Shown here piece by piece: positions 1 through 11,640 of a stretch of DNA of 64,000 nucleotides (position 1 is the first letter of the stretch; each line of letters begins with the position of its first letter). Origin of the DNA: Adineta steineri (lineage: Eukaryota; Rotifera; Eurotatoria; Adinetida; Adinetidae); assembly GCA_905250115.1 (NCBI GenBank), contig CAJNOI010000048.1, forward strand, positions 124,001 through 188,000, in the 5' to 3' direction. Made by a program: the position numbers and the translations under genes. The notes below the pieces were generated by a model. The model searched no databases, had not been told where the DNA came from, and saw only the letters and a list, made by a program, of their open reading frames with translations.

Positions 1-32
1 CTTCTTCTTTCAATGAAATTATTATTTTTTAG

Positions 33-968
33 GCAAAGAAGCAAGTTGGGAACGTGTATTAATGTCATTTCGAAAATATGCACATCATTATAGGAAGAAA
101 CATGGTCGTGTACCTGTATTAATCTTTGATAATTGTGATTCACTTGCAAAAAAAGATCAAAAAATGCTTGAAGCATTACAAGATTCAGCAAAAACAGCAA
201 TTGATGATTCGCAATGGATTACAGTATTTGTTGCATCAATTGGAGAAACACCAGAACAAATGGAAGGTTTGTCATTGATTTCTCCCATATAGAGTAACGA
301 AATAGTTGGAAACATAATTTTTTCTTCCTGACTCATCGTTATTATTACATTCATCAATATAAAGAGATATTCTTATTTTTAGGTCGAAGTAGTATTACTC
401 GTGCTTCGTCATTTATTCAAATCACCGATTTATCGGAAGAAGAAGCTATGACTTATTTAACAGAAAAACGGCATTTATCAAAAGATTTGGCACACGATTT
501 GTATGCTTTATATGGAGGACGTCTAAAAAGTTTACAAAAAGCTGCAACTAAAATTGATCATGGTTTATCATTTTCTAGTATGTAAAAATCATATATTTAT
601 TAGAAATATTCTTTGATTTTTATTGATTTTATTTAGATATTCGTACAGCAAATTTAAATGACATTAGACGTCGATTAGAAAAAATCAGATGTCGAGCAAC
701 GACTCAAGAAGAAGTATTTATTTTCAATGTTCTTTGTGGTTTATTACATAAATCTGAATTAACTGTTGATGAATTAATTCATATGGAAGAAGATGTTAGT
801 ATAAGACAGAAAGTTTTAGAAGAACTTTGTCATGAAACAATTCTTACCCGTACTGTTTCAAGCGGTGCATATATATTCCATGGACAATCAGCAAAAGTTT
901 GCGTTGAAGAATTTTATAAAGAAAAAAAATGTTTCCGATGCAAATCGATAAAAGATATGCTATTCTAA
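33..968 (+). CDS. Crinkler/AAA-type P-loop ATPase, C-terminal part (5' end outside window)
   Basis: Three exons are visible: 33-266, 383-577 and 637-968 (stop TAA). The frame closes across both introns (donors GTTTGT and GTATGT). The first exon has a Walker B-like strand (VPVLIFDN) followed by sensor-like text (ITVFVASIGE) and then the helical YLTEKR and LYALYGGR segments. This order is typical of the ATPase module in Crinkler (CRN) proteins and related archaeal-type AAA/STAND ATPases in fungi and rotifers. The Walker A loop must lie upstream, outside the window. After the ATPase part comes a winged-helix-like helical region of about 110 residues (LNDIRRRLEKI to the end), whose role I cannot assign. 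The exon at 33 is preceded by a clean poly-T/AG acceptor, so this is an internal exon. CRN proteins are often horizontally spread. The family call is by motif style only. Confidence 0.6.
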
Positions 969-2218
969 AAACATTCGTTTATTTTTAACTTTCTTTTTTT
1001 TTATATGATATTTATATGCAATATTTTGTGAATTTTATCATTATAAGCAGATGTATCGATTAGGAGAATAGAACAATAATAATCAAGCAATTAAAAATAG
1101 CATTGATCTGAATCTCATCTGTAATTGAATAAATAATTTTAATACAAATATATGTTTTGATTGATACTTGCACTGTCAACAAATGAGTTTTTAATCTTCA
1201 ACGGTTTTTATGGGTTTAACAAGACCCACAACGGTGTTTTTCTATTTAAAGATCTATTCTTTTCGGAACCATTTTTCTTCTAACGATGCACAAGTGCCAT
1301 ATCAATTTTCATACAAAAGTCTTATTAGTGAAATGTGGGCTGATATGGACCTCTTAGTATCTTTTGTGTTTGTAGAGAATTCAATGAATATGTGTGAATG
1401 CATGATTTGTGGGATTGTTTCCTATGAAGTTTACTTTAATGTTTATTGGTTTTATCCTTTCTTGTCATATACATAAAACAACACAGGCGGCGCGCCCCGA
1501 TATGCCTGAGGAAGTACTTGCTTCCCCTGAAGAATCGACTTTGTGTCGCCCATGTATAACGACATTCCCTATCCATACTATAATCATATATATTGTTCAC
1601 TCGGTAAGCTTTTAAAGCCGTAATTTCGACACAATTTTTCTTCAAAAGCTTTTTAAAAAGGCGATCGTTTTCATACATTACAATTACACTAATGTATCCG
1701 TTCTTCGATAAACATCATATCTAGCACAAAATAGACCAAAAAAATCAAGTTCTTTTAACTCATTTACATGTGATGTCCCACTAGCCCTACAAGGTACTAT
1801 CATTGACAATGACATAGTTTGATTGATACTGATAAAAATTTATAAAACACGTGTATAAATCGATCATTTATTATATTCTATGTAAAATCGTGTATGAACT
1901 TATTTTCATTTCTATGATGATAGATGACGACATAGGATTATTATCTTTTCTTTATCCAACGATTTGCGGGTATTTACTAGACAGTGAAGAGAAAGAAATT
2001 TCGACGTCCACAGTGAGAAAGACTAAATTGAAGTGGAAAATATATATGAATAGATATATATAGTGATAAAGAAAACACAATAAACAAACACGCACACGTA
2101 CATATTCGACACGGTATTTTGCTCTTTGTAATCTATTTAAACAAAACAAATAACAAGTAAATTTTGCTATACAAAAGAAAAATTGTACAAAAAAATCAAT
2201 TTTAATTTTATTTAAAGG
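969..2218. other. Intergenic stretch, no gene seen
   Basis: AT-rich and without convincing coding potential on either strand. The open frames here have no splice-compatible continuation and look random. A small GC-rich patch near 1488-1560 is not followed by a coding pattern. A short inverted repeat (TGGGTTTAACAAGACCCA, about 1210-1227) could form a hairpin, but I see no element around it. Confidence 0.5.
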
Positions 2219-3232
2219 ATGATGTCAACAGAATCCCAAGCACAAAATAAACAACAGCAGCCAACAACATACGATGAGCGTGTATATAATGAACGTATTC
2301 GTCAATTATTTGATTCGATTGATTCAGCTTCAATTTCTCATTCACCATTACCACCAAATGATGATATTGGACAAATGACATCGATTGTTGATGCTCTTTT
2401 TCCTGAACAAGCTTCACTCTATCAACAACAAAAACAACGTGATCAACGCCATTCATCAACAAATGATCTTACAACAGCTTTTGAGCGACTTCCATTATGG
2501 AGCACTAATACCACTAATAATATTACTAATAACAATAGTTCAGCATCAGCATTTTGTGGTGGTTCAACAAATGGTTCATCTGCATTTGCTAATCGACGTC
2601 AAGGAAAATTACATAGTTCAACACGTTCACTACGTAATGCTAATTATCAACAACAACAACAACAACCACAACATCACTATCGACCACCACCACTTACTCG
2701 ACCTCGTTTTACTTCATCGATGATACGTTTACAATCAGCTGCTGCAACGTAAATTTTTATTCCAATTTTCTTTTAATAAATTAATTGCATCTTTTTTTTA
2801 TATTTCAGAACGATTCCTGCTGCTGCTACTACTCCTAATAATACAAATGGTCTTCAACGATCATCATCAACACTTTCAAATAATAATAGTACAAATAGTG
2901 CAACTGATTATCAACCTCGTTTTGCCAGTCGTCTTTCAAGTAGTCGATTACCAACGGCTGCACCACCTGTTGGATCTCATGATCAAATTGTAGGCACTAG
3001 TACTACAATAGATCCAATAGCTTCATCAACTAATCTTGGTGTTATGGGTCAACCAACATCAGCTGCTGCTGTACTTGCTCGCAGTACATCATCAACAAAT
3101 GCTCAACCGCAGCAATTTGTTACTATGACACAAACAACAACAACAACATTTTGCTATGTACCTGCTTCTGGTTCACTTGCTTATAATAATGTATCGGGTA
3201 CAAATCGAAGTACAACTGTGTCTCATCATTAA
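2219..3232 (+). CDS. Low-complexity Q/S/T/N-rich protein, unrecognised
   Basis: Two exons, 2219-2748 and 2809-3232, join in frame (codon AC|A) to give 317 residues. The only ordered-looking part is near the N terminus (YNERIRQLFDSIDS). The rest is disordered: Gln runs at about residues 142-149, Ser/Thr/Ala stretches, and short RLSS/RLPTA boxes. There is no signal peptide and no membrane segment. The start is the first of two adjacent ATGs. TTTAAAG lies immediately upstream and could be a splice acceptor (cis or spliced leader), so a further 5' exon is possible. I do not recognise the family; it could be a cytoskeletal or signalling scaffold. The coding call rests on strong codon structure, intron phase closure and the A/T-rich flanks. 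Confidence 0.7.
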
Positions 3233-4858
3233 CAAAAAAAAAAAGAAAAAACTTCGTTCGTTTGGTAAAATCTTATTTTAAACATGTCGTAGTTGTCTAA
3301 GACACATGTTTATTTATATACATGTATATATATATACATATCTGTATCTTATTTATGGTTTACTTGTGTACGTATGCAGTTTTTCTCCATAATTTTTTGG
3401 ATTTTGGATCTATCGATCGTTAGTTTTTTTTCTGTTGTATTTGTCGAACAATTTCATGCACAGAAATATTTATTTATTTATTTATTTATTTATTGTCTTA
3501 TTCTTTTTTTGTGTTAACTGTTCTTTCTCTTTGTCCTTCTCTTCTTCCTGATACACAGTTGTCTTTGCAACGAAAGCAAAGAATAAATTTGCTCAATAAA
3601 AGTTTATGGGAATGCACAAACTATTTACAAATCTTCTCACTTATAATAGAGTAGATAGAAAACTTTCGTTTCATCAATCATTCATTCTTAATCAAATTGT
3701 ATTTTTGGTATAACTTTGCATAGAAACACAATAGGGAAGCTATGATTTTGATCATCGAGTACGTTGTTTTTCAAACAGCCTTCAACATGTGATTCGATGA
3801 GTCTTCATCTACACTCTCGTCACCATTGAATACTACAACTTTTCATCATCTTTCTACGAAAAGTGATATTGAAAAAATACGATTTGCAGTTATTTTGTTG
3901 TTGGTAGTATTTTCGGTAGACAGAGATGCAACGAATAAAAAGAATACGATGTTAAATGAATGTATTATTTCCAATCGCGCTTATAATGATAATAAACATT
4001 TTTGCCTGCAAATAAATGGCATCTCTGTGTACTATATGAAGATATGTATACATAGGTAATTCTACTGCGTATATATGGGATGCTCACATCGACTTTATCT
4101 AAATAATTTGATAAATTTTGAATTCCTTCTATATAAAAATTTCCGAGAAATCTTTTTTTCTTTCAATTAGTAAATTGGCGATGCTCTACAAGGTTCAACA
4201 GGTGGAAATTTGTTTGAAAAAAGTATCAGATACAATAGAACCTCGCTTAGATGGGCACCTACAGGACATGACCAACATTCAAATGATGATCATAGTTTTA
4301 ATGTAAACATATATATGCTAGTACGACCATATGAAATAAATATTATTGTAATTTGCATGCTCTCATTGAAATTATATATTTTATCTTTTTCAAATCAATA
4401 TTCGCGCATTGAAACAAAAAGAAATGTTTTTCATTTCATAAAGAAAGAACAAGATAATATCATATATAAATGTATAACAAAACAGAGAGCGAGCAAGAAC
4501 GCACAATATTCTATAGAAATAGTTTTCATTTTTTTCTGCAAAAAAAAAACAAAAGAAAGTTTTTAAGTTCTACAGAAACAATTCACATAAGACACATACA
4601 CATACACACACACACACATACATAGACAACACAGAGATTGAATATAACATAGAAACATAGAAGAAGAAGAAGAACAACAAACAATAATAAACCAAATAAT
4701 ATGTAATTTAATGTCGAATCAGAAATTTAATGATAGATACTTCTTGAGTAAAAAATAATGAGATTCGAATGAAAGTTAATTATTGAACAAATAAATAAAC
4801 AATGGAAGAAAGCGCATGATGACTATGATTATTAAACAAGAAAAAAAACAACTGAATA
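3233..4858. other. Convergent intergenic region with simple repeats
   Basis: Between the convergent Q/S-rich gene and cyclin A. It holds a TTTA microsatellite (about 3469-3495) and an AC-rich microsatellite (about 4591-4621). The open frames at 3826-4059 and 4118-4566 lack codon bias and splice partners. Probably 3' UTRs plus spacer. Confidence 0.5.
4591..4621. repeat. (AC)n microsatellite
   Basis: Imperfect CACATA/CACACA run of about 30 bp in the spacer downstream of cyclin A. Confidence 0.8.
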
Positions 4859-7026
4859 TTATCGATGATGTTCCATACTCATATTTTCTTCATCAATATC
4901 ATCAAGTGTCAAATCAAGTATATCATCATTGTCATCTATTTTTAATGATAATTCATGAATTATTTCTTTAACACGACGTTGATAAATTTCATTTTCTTTT
5001 TTATTCTTTAAATAACGTCGTAATATACTTGATGTTGTTTCATCTTGATGATATGTCTTTTTATATAATTCATCAATAGCTGCTATACATTCAATTAAAT
5101 CACGTTGTGTATATGATGTTATTTGTATATGATAATTTGTCCAAATTGCATCTTGATTTAAAAGACGATAAGCATATGATAAACAAGCAGCTGCTATCAT
5201 CGATGAACGGTAAGATGAAAATGGACGATCTTGTAAAAGTGATAATGTACATAGATAATTTGCTAACATAGTTAAACATTTATATTCATTATCATTATCA
5301 TTTGTTGAAAGTTGTGGTTTAAGATATGTTAAATAGTATTGCAGGAATGTATAACAAGTCGGTCCCGATAACGAAAAATTAAGCATCTAAATAACGGAAT
5401 ATTTTATAATAGAATAAAAATAATCAATACTCAGTGATTTATCTAGAGGGACGGCAGGGATGACATTGCCCTTCCGAAAATTACAGTTTTGTGCTTATAC
5501 TATGTATTTTTCCTCCATAAATTAGGCTTTCGCCCTCCCGGAAATCGCTATTGCACTCTCGAAAGAAAAAACCTAGAGAAAACACTGTCAATACTAGAAC
5601 TTCGTCAGGAATTAGTAAGATTCATTTGTTTGTGTTTATTTAGTTTCCTTCAACTGAACGACTTCTCATTAAAATTTCAACAAAAAAAGTGTGCAGTATA
5701 TTTTAACCAATCTATTACATTCGTTTTATTACTATGTAAAAAAACTAAACTTACTTTCATAATAATTTGTTCCATACGAAGTATATGTTTTGTTTCGTAT
5801 GTATTATCCGTAATGAATGAAAATTCATCCAATGCCGGTGGATACATTTCTTCATATTTTGATGCTACATACATGCAAGTTGTACCTATAGAAGACAAAA
5901 TAGAATGGTAGATTTACAATGAAATACGAACCAAGTAATTGAAGTTTTGATCGTGTAACATTAACTGTTGATAAAAACCGATCAACATATTGTACACAAA
6001 GGAAAAGTGTTTCATCATTTAGTTTATATTCGTCAGCTACTTCAATAAGCCAATCAATGAGAATTGAACGCATTGCAGAATTTATGTCCGATTGATGTTC
6101 CATAAAGTTTAACTCTTCAATTACAAATAAACATAGTTAGAAAATATATACTTGTCAATTTTTAAGAAGTATTTACTAGGTGCATAAATAGGTTCTACTG
6201 CTTTTAAATGTTCAAATATTGATTGACGATAATCGGGTCTAAATATAAAATAATTCATGATTAATAATGATAGTAGTTTGATAGTTTTGTATTCAATAAA
6301 ATAGTTATGAAGCGTTTTTACATGACATCCAAGGGGGAACAAACTGATTTCCTGATTTCTCATTTCATTTTCGTGATTTCTAGTATGGAAATCAGTTGAG
6401 GATGTATGTAGGTGTGAGTATGGGTGGGGGTATAGGTGCAGGTAGGTGTCCGTATCAGTGTGGATACTGTATTCGCCTGGCATCCACACTCATTTACACC
6501 CCACACCCTCTTGATTTCTCATGGTTTCTACTTGATTTCTTGTATGGAAATCACTTTGTTCTCCCTTGATGAATCTTATTTTAAGTCTTATAGACCATAT
6601 GTCAGTCATGGTATTAACAAAAACAACCCATTAAGGATTCGCCTTTATGCTGTAATAAATTCTCATTATAATATTAGATTCTGTTACTTACAACTCGTAT
6701 AATTCTTCTTCGAGTTGTTCACGAGTTTTATTTTCTTGAGAAACTGTTTGTTTTTGTATAATAACAATATTTGCTTTATTAATAGTTGCAACCATTGGTG
6801 AAATAAGCATTTGATTTTCATCATGATTGTCTTTGAAATGTTTTTTTATTGAACGTGTTGCAGTAAGAATTGGTCGGGAATTAATTGATATAAGATTTTC
6901 TTGTTGTTGATATAATGAATTTGAACCTAATTTCGGTTTATTTGTAATTAATGCTTTATCGGATGATACATCTTTAAGGGGCAATCGATTATGTGTTGGA
7001 CGCAGTACATGTCGATTCGAATTCAT
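4859..7026 (-). CDS. CCNA: Cyclin A (G2/S-phase mitotic cyclin)
   Basis: Five exons on the minus strand: 7026-6692, 6238-6177, 6114-5932, 5885-5755 and 5386-4859. They total 1,239 bases, giving 412 residues, with every phase closing. The cyclin box carries [24 protein letters not shown] and [10 protein letters not shown], closest to cyclin A rather than B. The C-terminal cyclin fold starts at [12 protein letters not shown]. Near the N terminus R5-x-x-L8-x4-N13 (RHVLRPTHN) is a classical destruction box, so APC/C-dependent turnover is expected. The protein partners CDK1/CDK2. An acceptor-like AG lies three bases before the start ATG. Two introns carry foldback elements: intron 1 (6239-6691) one of 239 bp, and intron 4 (5387-5754) one of 156 bp. 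The tail after the second cyclin fold is unusually acidic ([17 protein letters not shown]). Confidence 0.93.
5432..5587. mobile_element. hAT-like MITE in cyclin A intron 4
   Basis: Terminal inverted repeats of about 16 bp begin CAGTG (left CAGTGATTTATCTAGA; right end read inward CAGTGTTTTCTCTAGG). The 156-bp body is flanked by an exact 8-bp direct repeat TCAATACT at 5424-5431 and 5588-5595. Eight-base target duplications and CAG-type termini are hallmarks of hAT transposons. There is no transposase ORF, so it is non-autonomous. The left interior (…CCCTTCCGAAAATT) resembles the element at 61868-62090. Confidence 0.85.
6330..6568. mobile_element. Foldback/MITE-like element in cyclin A intron 1
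   Basis: The termini are inverted copies of CAAGGGGGAACAAACTGAT (left) and CAAGGGAGAACAAAGTGAT (right, reverse strand). Flanks are ATGACATC on the left and ATGAATC on the right, which fits an 8-bp target duplication that has lost one base. The interior holds GGTGTGGGTG-type stretches on one arm and their complement on the other. No ORF. Confidence 0.65.
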
Positions 7027-7577
7027 AATCTTATAATAATAAAAAAAATAGTCTTTTTTTGTTTTGACAAAATATATTTTGTACTTACTCGAATCTTAAA
7101 CAAACTGCGATCTTATTATGAACGATATTAGTCGACGACGAAAGAGATGGAATATAACGAAAAAAAACAAAGAGTCAATCTCTCTTCTTTTTCGTCGTAT
7201 GATGTGCGATGTATACGTTTATATGTTCTTTGTTCAAAAGCGCTTGTTTTCTCTTTCGTCCAATACGTATCAATATTTCGTTAGAGTGCGCTAGTGAGAC
7301 GTGTACAATATGAATTTTTGAATATAGATTATCTACAATAGTTAAATATCATATACAATATAACATGAGTTTTCCTATAAATTATTTAAGACAATGATTC
7401 TTTTTTTTGTCAAAAGTTCATCGATAAGGAAGTAACTACTATGTATATGAAGTCTCCAAAAAAAAGAAGTAGATCAAGACTAAATGCATGTATTTTTTCT
7501 TATAAGAGGAAGATGTTGTTCATTTTTATCATATATATGCTAACTGAACACATATGTGTGAAATGACAATTTAACGT
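7027..7577. other. Cyclin A upstream region
   Basis: Divergent spacer between cyclin A and the doubtful ORF downstream. It contains a moderately GC-richer patch (about 7120-7320) that may hold the cyclin promoter. I see no TATA-type arrangement I would defend. Confidence 0.3.
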
Positions 7578-7625
7578 ATGTTTTTAGAATTCTATAATAG
7601 AATCGATTTATTTTTCATTTCTAGT

Positions 7626-8038
7626 TATAATAATTCTCTTCCCCAACCTTTTTATCCAATACTTAATGAGAAATCATCTGTCAATACAGCGACTAAACAA
7701 GATTCAACTTTAGCTCGTCATAATCGTTCAACAATAATAAATAATGCTCATGTTCGTCGATTAAACCCGAATATTGAGCATCATCATCAACAATCAAAAA
7801 TTATGTACAATAGTGAATATCGAAAAGAAAATTCAATAAATAATCTCAGTAGACTAATATCACCGATAACTATTCACTGGAAACCTTTTCAAACAAATAA
7901 AAAATTTGTTTTTTTTATAAAATATCTCAAATGCAAGAATCTAATAAATCTATTCGAAAACAAAATATGCAATTGAAACATAGTCAAAACTCACCATTTC
8001 AACGTTATCGTTCACAATCATTACAAAATTTAACATAA
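7626..8038 (+). pseudogene. Possible gene remnant or frameshifted polar ORF
   Basis: After an acceptor-like TTTCTAG, an open frame encodes a polar Asn/Ser/His-rich segment (SYNNSLPQPFYPIL onward). At about 7930 a different frame continues with similar composition (MQESNKSIRKQNMQ) and ends at TAA 8036-8038. The switch falls at a poly-T tract (7908-7918), so either a 1-base indel (assembly or genuine) or a very short unrecognised intron separates the halves. No start exon is evident. Not recognised. Coding status is uncertain. Confidence 0.35.
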
Positions 8039-8229
8039 TTATTATTATATACATACAATAACAACTATTCTTCTTTTTTTTCTTCTCTCTTCTTTGATAT
8101 TTAGTTAGATAGATTTGTATTAACTCATACATATATTATTTATTTATGCTTTGATATCAAAAAACAATTACTGATATAAACAACAATATAATTATTGATA
8201 GTTTATCACTGTATTTGTATATAATTATT

Positions 8230-8309
8230 TTATTTACAATGTTCAGACAACCATGTGAGACCTTCGGTTAAGCCACTTCCATTTAATAAATTAGTAGAAA
8301 AAATGGTAG
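8230..8309 (-). pseudogene. Orphan terminal exon resembling ARF/ARL small GTPases
   Basis: Read on the minus strand, an acceptor AG (8311-8310) is followed by a frame encoding NGSGLTEGLTWLSEHCK and a stop. This matches the C-terminal alpha-5 helix of ARF/ARL GTPases (G-x-GL-x-EGL-x-WLS). I could not find the P-loop or switch exons upstream (8310-10300, minus). It is either a decayed copy or the last exon of a gene with a very long intron. The similarity rests on 17 residues. Confidence 0.4.
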
Positions 8310-10368
8310 CTTAGAACAAAAAATATGTTTCATTGTAACCGTATATACTCATCTATTTGTAAGGAAAAATGGTGCTCAGTATAATGACAGTATTATTAAC
8401 GAGAATCACGACGCTACTACAAAAATCTTGTTAATCACAGACAGTCATAATGTTCATCTGAAGAGTGCTGAGAGACAGTCATAATTTCAAATTTTATCAT
8501 TATTTTGTTTGTTCGGTTTGCTCTTTAGCGAGTTTGTTTTTAACATTTTAAATGACATTAATTTTTTAAGATAATACCACGAATTGTTAATAATGATTAA
8601 CTTTTCGATCAGCATAGAAAACATTTTACAAAAGCGTACAGTGCTGCAAGACGAAAAGTTCTTTCTTTTCTTTCTATTCACACATTGTTACGATACATAT
8701 TACATGTCGAGGTCATCTGTTCATATATGACTAGGACACATAGTATGAAGCGTCACATGGTAAAAATAAAGAAAAAGAAATGACTAATAATAGTGCTGTA
8801 GACGTTGGCACTTTTAAAAACGATAAACAAATTGTGTTTGTGTGTAAACGAAAAATGTGTGTCTTCTTCGTATTTTACTAAAGAAAAATCGTGCATCTAT
8901 ATAAGAATAACAAAGATGATAGAAAGACTAAAACAAGAATTAATCGAAATCAAATACATGCATTCAATATTATTATAAGATAGTGATATAATCCTACAAC
9001 ACAAATGACTGGATACAACTTAAAAGTAAGAAAACAACGATATACATTACACAATCACACTATAAGAAGCAGTAGTTAACGAAATGACACTCATGCATCC
9101 TGATAATCCTTCTACTAGAATCATATAGTTTACTAAAACTTGAAATTAGAGCAACCAATATATTGTTTTTTCACTAATGAAATATCCCAATACGCGCGAT
9201 CAATAAAAAAATTTTTCTCAGAGTCACCTTCATTTTTGTAAATGATTTTATCTGAAGAAAAAAGCATTATTACGAGGAATTTGTCGTTCCGCTGGAATAC
9301 TCTGTAAATAAGTCATGTATAGAAAGGATTTTTCTCATAGTTATATACACTTATTCATTTTTTCAAACCATTTTCCTCATAGAAATAAGCATAATTCCTA
9401 TTGATTTTCATTTTTTCGCTCGATTTGTATAGAATTCAAAGTCAATAACACCGGTTCTTGTTCCTATCGTCTGCGAAAAAGCAGCATTTTTGATCTGGAG
9501 ACTTTTTTCCCAACGAAAACCACCATTTCTCTCACCAATTGAAGTTTTGTCCAACTCTCGCTTCCAAGTATTTTAATAGATGTTTCTGATATAATTTAAT
9601 GTAATGGAAAAACGTTTAACCGATTTCAAAGATAAAATACTTAAAAAATTGCATTCATCATGAACTAGTCTATATGTAGGTATATGACTCTCATACAGGG
9701 AGTACCTTCCAAAGACATCAACTCACCATAGAGAAATTTTATAGTAATTCTTTTTCTATAATTATAATCGTCACATACACACAAACAAAAATTACGTATA
9801 TATTTTTCACAAGCATTCTCTATCATTAAGAAATTAAAATTGTATTCATAAACACCCTACTACCATCCCATTAAAAATAAAAGAGATTTTACAGCTTTCT
9901 AAATAACTTTTGATAGGAAGCTGATAGAAAGCTGCGGTTTCCACCATTAAAAAGAGGAGTATTGGGACTATCAAAACATACGAAAAAAATTACTATTTAA
10001 TTTGGCTCGGTGGATTTTTTAAAGGCCGATGATTTTAGAAAACCAAGAGTTTTTCAAACTTCCTTAACAATCCGGGTGTGGGTGTAGGTGTCCTATTCCA
10101 CTTATACCTTCAAAAAATAAGAATTTGTATTGTCTTATCAATTGTAAGTTTTCGCTCGACAGATAAAGGTTTTCAAACATCTAGTTTCGACATATTATTG
10201 AGTCAAGTTTCCATTCAGTTTCTTTCCTCGAAGAACGTATGCAAGGTTTCTCTATAATAATGAATAATGCATATATATTTGTCATTTCCTTTACAAAGTC
10301 TCTATTGTCTACATATTATTCAATGTCTCTTTTATTCGTATTTATTAAATATGATTTTGATTATATAG
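8310..10368. other. Gene-poor stretch
   Basis: About 2 kb of AT-rich sequence with no supported exon on either strand. The segment around 9440-9570 is slightly GC-richer but has stops in all frames. No transposon termini found. Confidence 0.45.
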
Positions 10369-11640
10369 ACACATTCTGTTCCAACTCCAGTTGTGATTAC
10401 TTGTCTTATACTAATTACTACTTTTTATGTTGTCATTCATTCGAACGTATCTTATATTGAATTTCAAAAAATTAAACTTGGAAATGTTACGATACATCCA
10501 GAACTATTATCACCACGTATTCTTTGTCTAATAGTAACAGCACCAAAATATTTTCTTGATCGTATAAAAGCGATTAATGCAACATGGGCTCCACGATGTG
10601 ATCGTTATTTCTTTATTACAGAATACATTCCACAAAATATGACACTTCAACAAATTAATTTCGCACAACAAATACCAATTGCACCCATTCAAAATATTAC
10701 ACCTGGCTATGATCATTTAACACAAAAATCAACAGTAGCTTTTCAATTTGCATATGAAAACTATTTCAATGATTTTGACTGGTTCGTCAAAGCAGATGAT
10801 GATACATATTTGATTGTTGAAAACTTAAAAGCTTTTCTAAGTGATAAAAATACATCTGAACCTGTGACATTTGGATATAATTATAAGGTAATTATCAAAG
10901 TATCATATATCAACTATGCACTTTTATAGATCGAATTGTTTTGTTTATGATTTAAATTAATATAAACGTTTATTTCATTTATCTTTGAGTCAAATGAAAT
11001 AATAAAACTCAAAAGCTGAGATATTTTTCTGTAGGTATAGTTGATGGAAATATATGTAAACAGATCATATCAATAAAAAAATTTGATTATGAGTTCTTTC
11101 GATTGTTTAGTTTAATAATTTTGGTTTATATCAATGATAACAGACTAATTGAAATTGTTTATTGTTCGTTTCTTATAGACGAATGTTCCAAAGGGATACC
11201 ATGCAGGTGGAGCATCTTATGCATTAAGTCGAGAATCATTACGAAGATTTAATGAGGCTCATAAAGATCCAAACTCTACGTGCGTTAAAGATGGTGGTGC
11301 TGAAGACGTTGAAATTGGTAAATGTCTTCGTACTAAAGATGTTTATATGGGTAAATCATTGGATAAACAAAACCGTGAATTATTTCATCCATTCAAATAT
11401 ATCGAGCATTTTTATGGCAATTTTAAGGTTTGGCTTAAGGAATACGCTGAGAATCCGTTACAAACTGTAAGTTGATTGAAGATACCTCTTCAATAAACTA
11501 TGTGTTTTCTTTTCTAGGGTGACAATTGTTGTGGTGATAGAACAATTTCATTTCATTATATTACTCCTGATGAAATGTATCTGATGGATTTTTTATTATA
11601 CAAAATGCGATCTAGAGATGTACCGCAAAGAAACAAGTGA
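10369..11640 (+). CDS. C1GALT1: Core-1 beta-1,3-galactosyltransferase (C1GALT1-like, 5' exon uncertain)
   Basis: Golgi type II enzyme that adds galactose to O-GalNAc (T-antigen synthesis). Exons 10369-10887, 11179-11466 and 11518-11640 join in phase. The order is an N-terminal membrane anchor (VITCLILITTFYVVI), stem, then the GT31 fold: ILCLIVTAPKYF, RIKAINATWAPRCDRYFF, the metal-binding DDD motif in WFVKADDDTYLIVENL, GGASYALS, EDVEIGKCL, and the terminal DNCCGDRTISFHYI found in C1GALT1 and its relatives. The CC-x-D and SFHY residues are diagnostic within GT31. About 309 residues are visible against about 360 in vertebrates. The start is unresolved because the first exon opens at an acceptor (TATATAG) with no ATG in frame; the cytoplasmic tail and start must lie on a 5' exon I could not locate. 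Whether it is C1GALT1 itself or a close paralogue cannot be told here. Confidence 0.88.
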
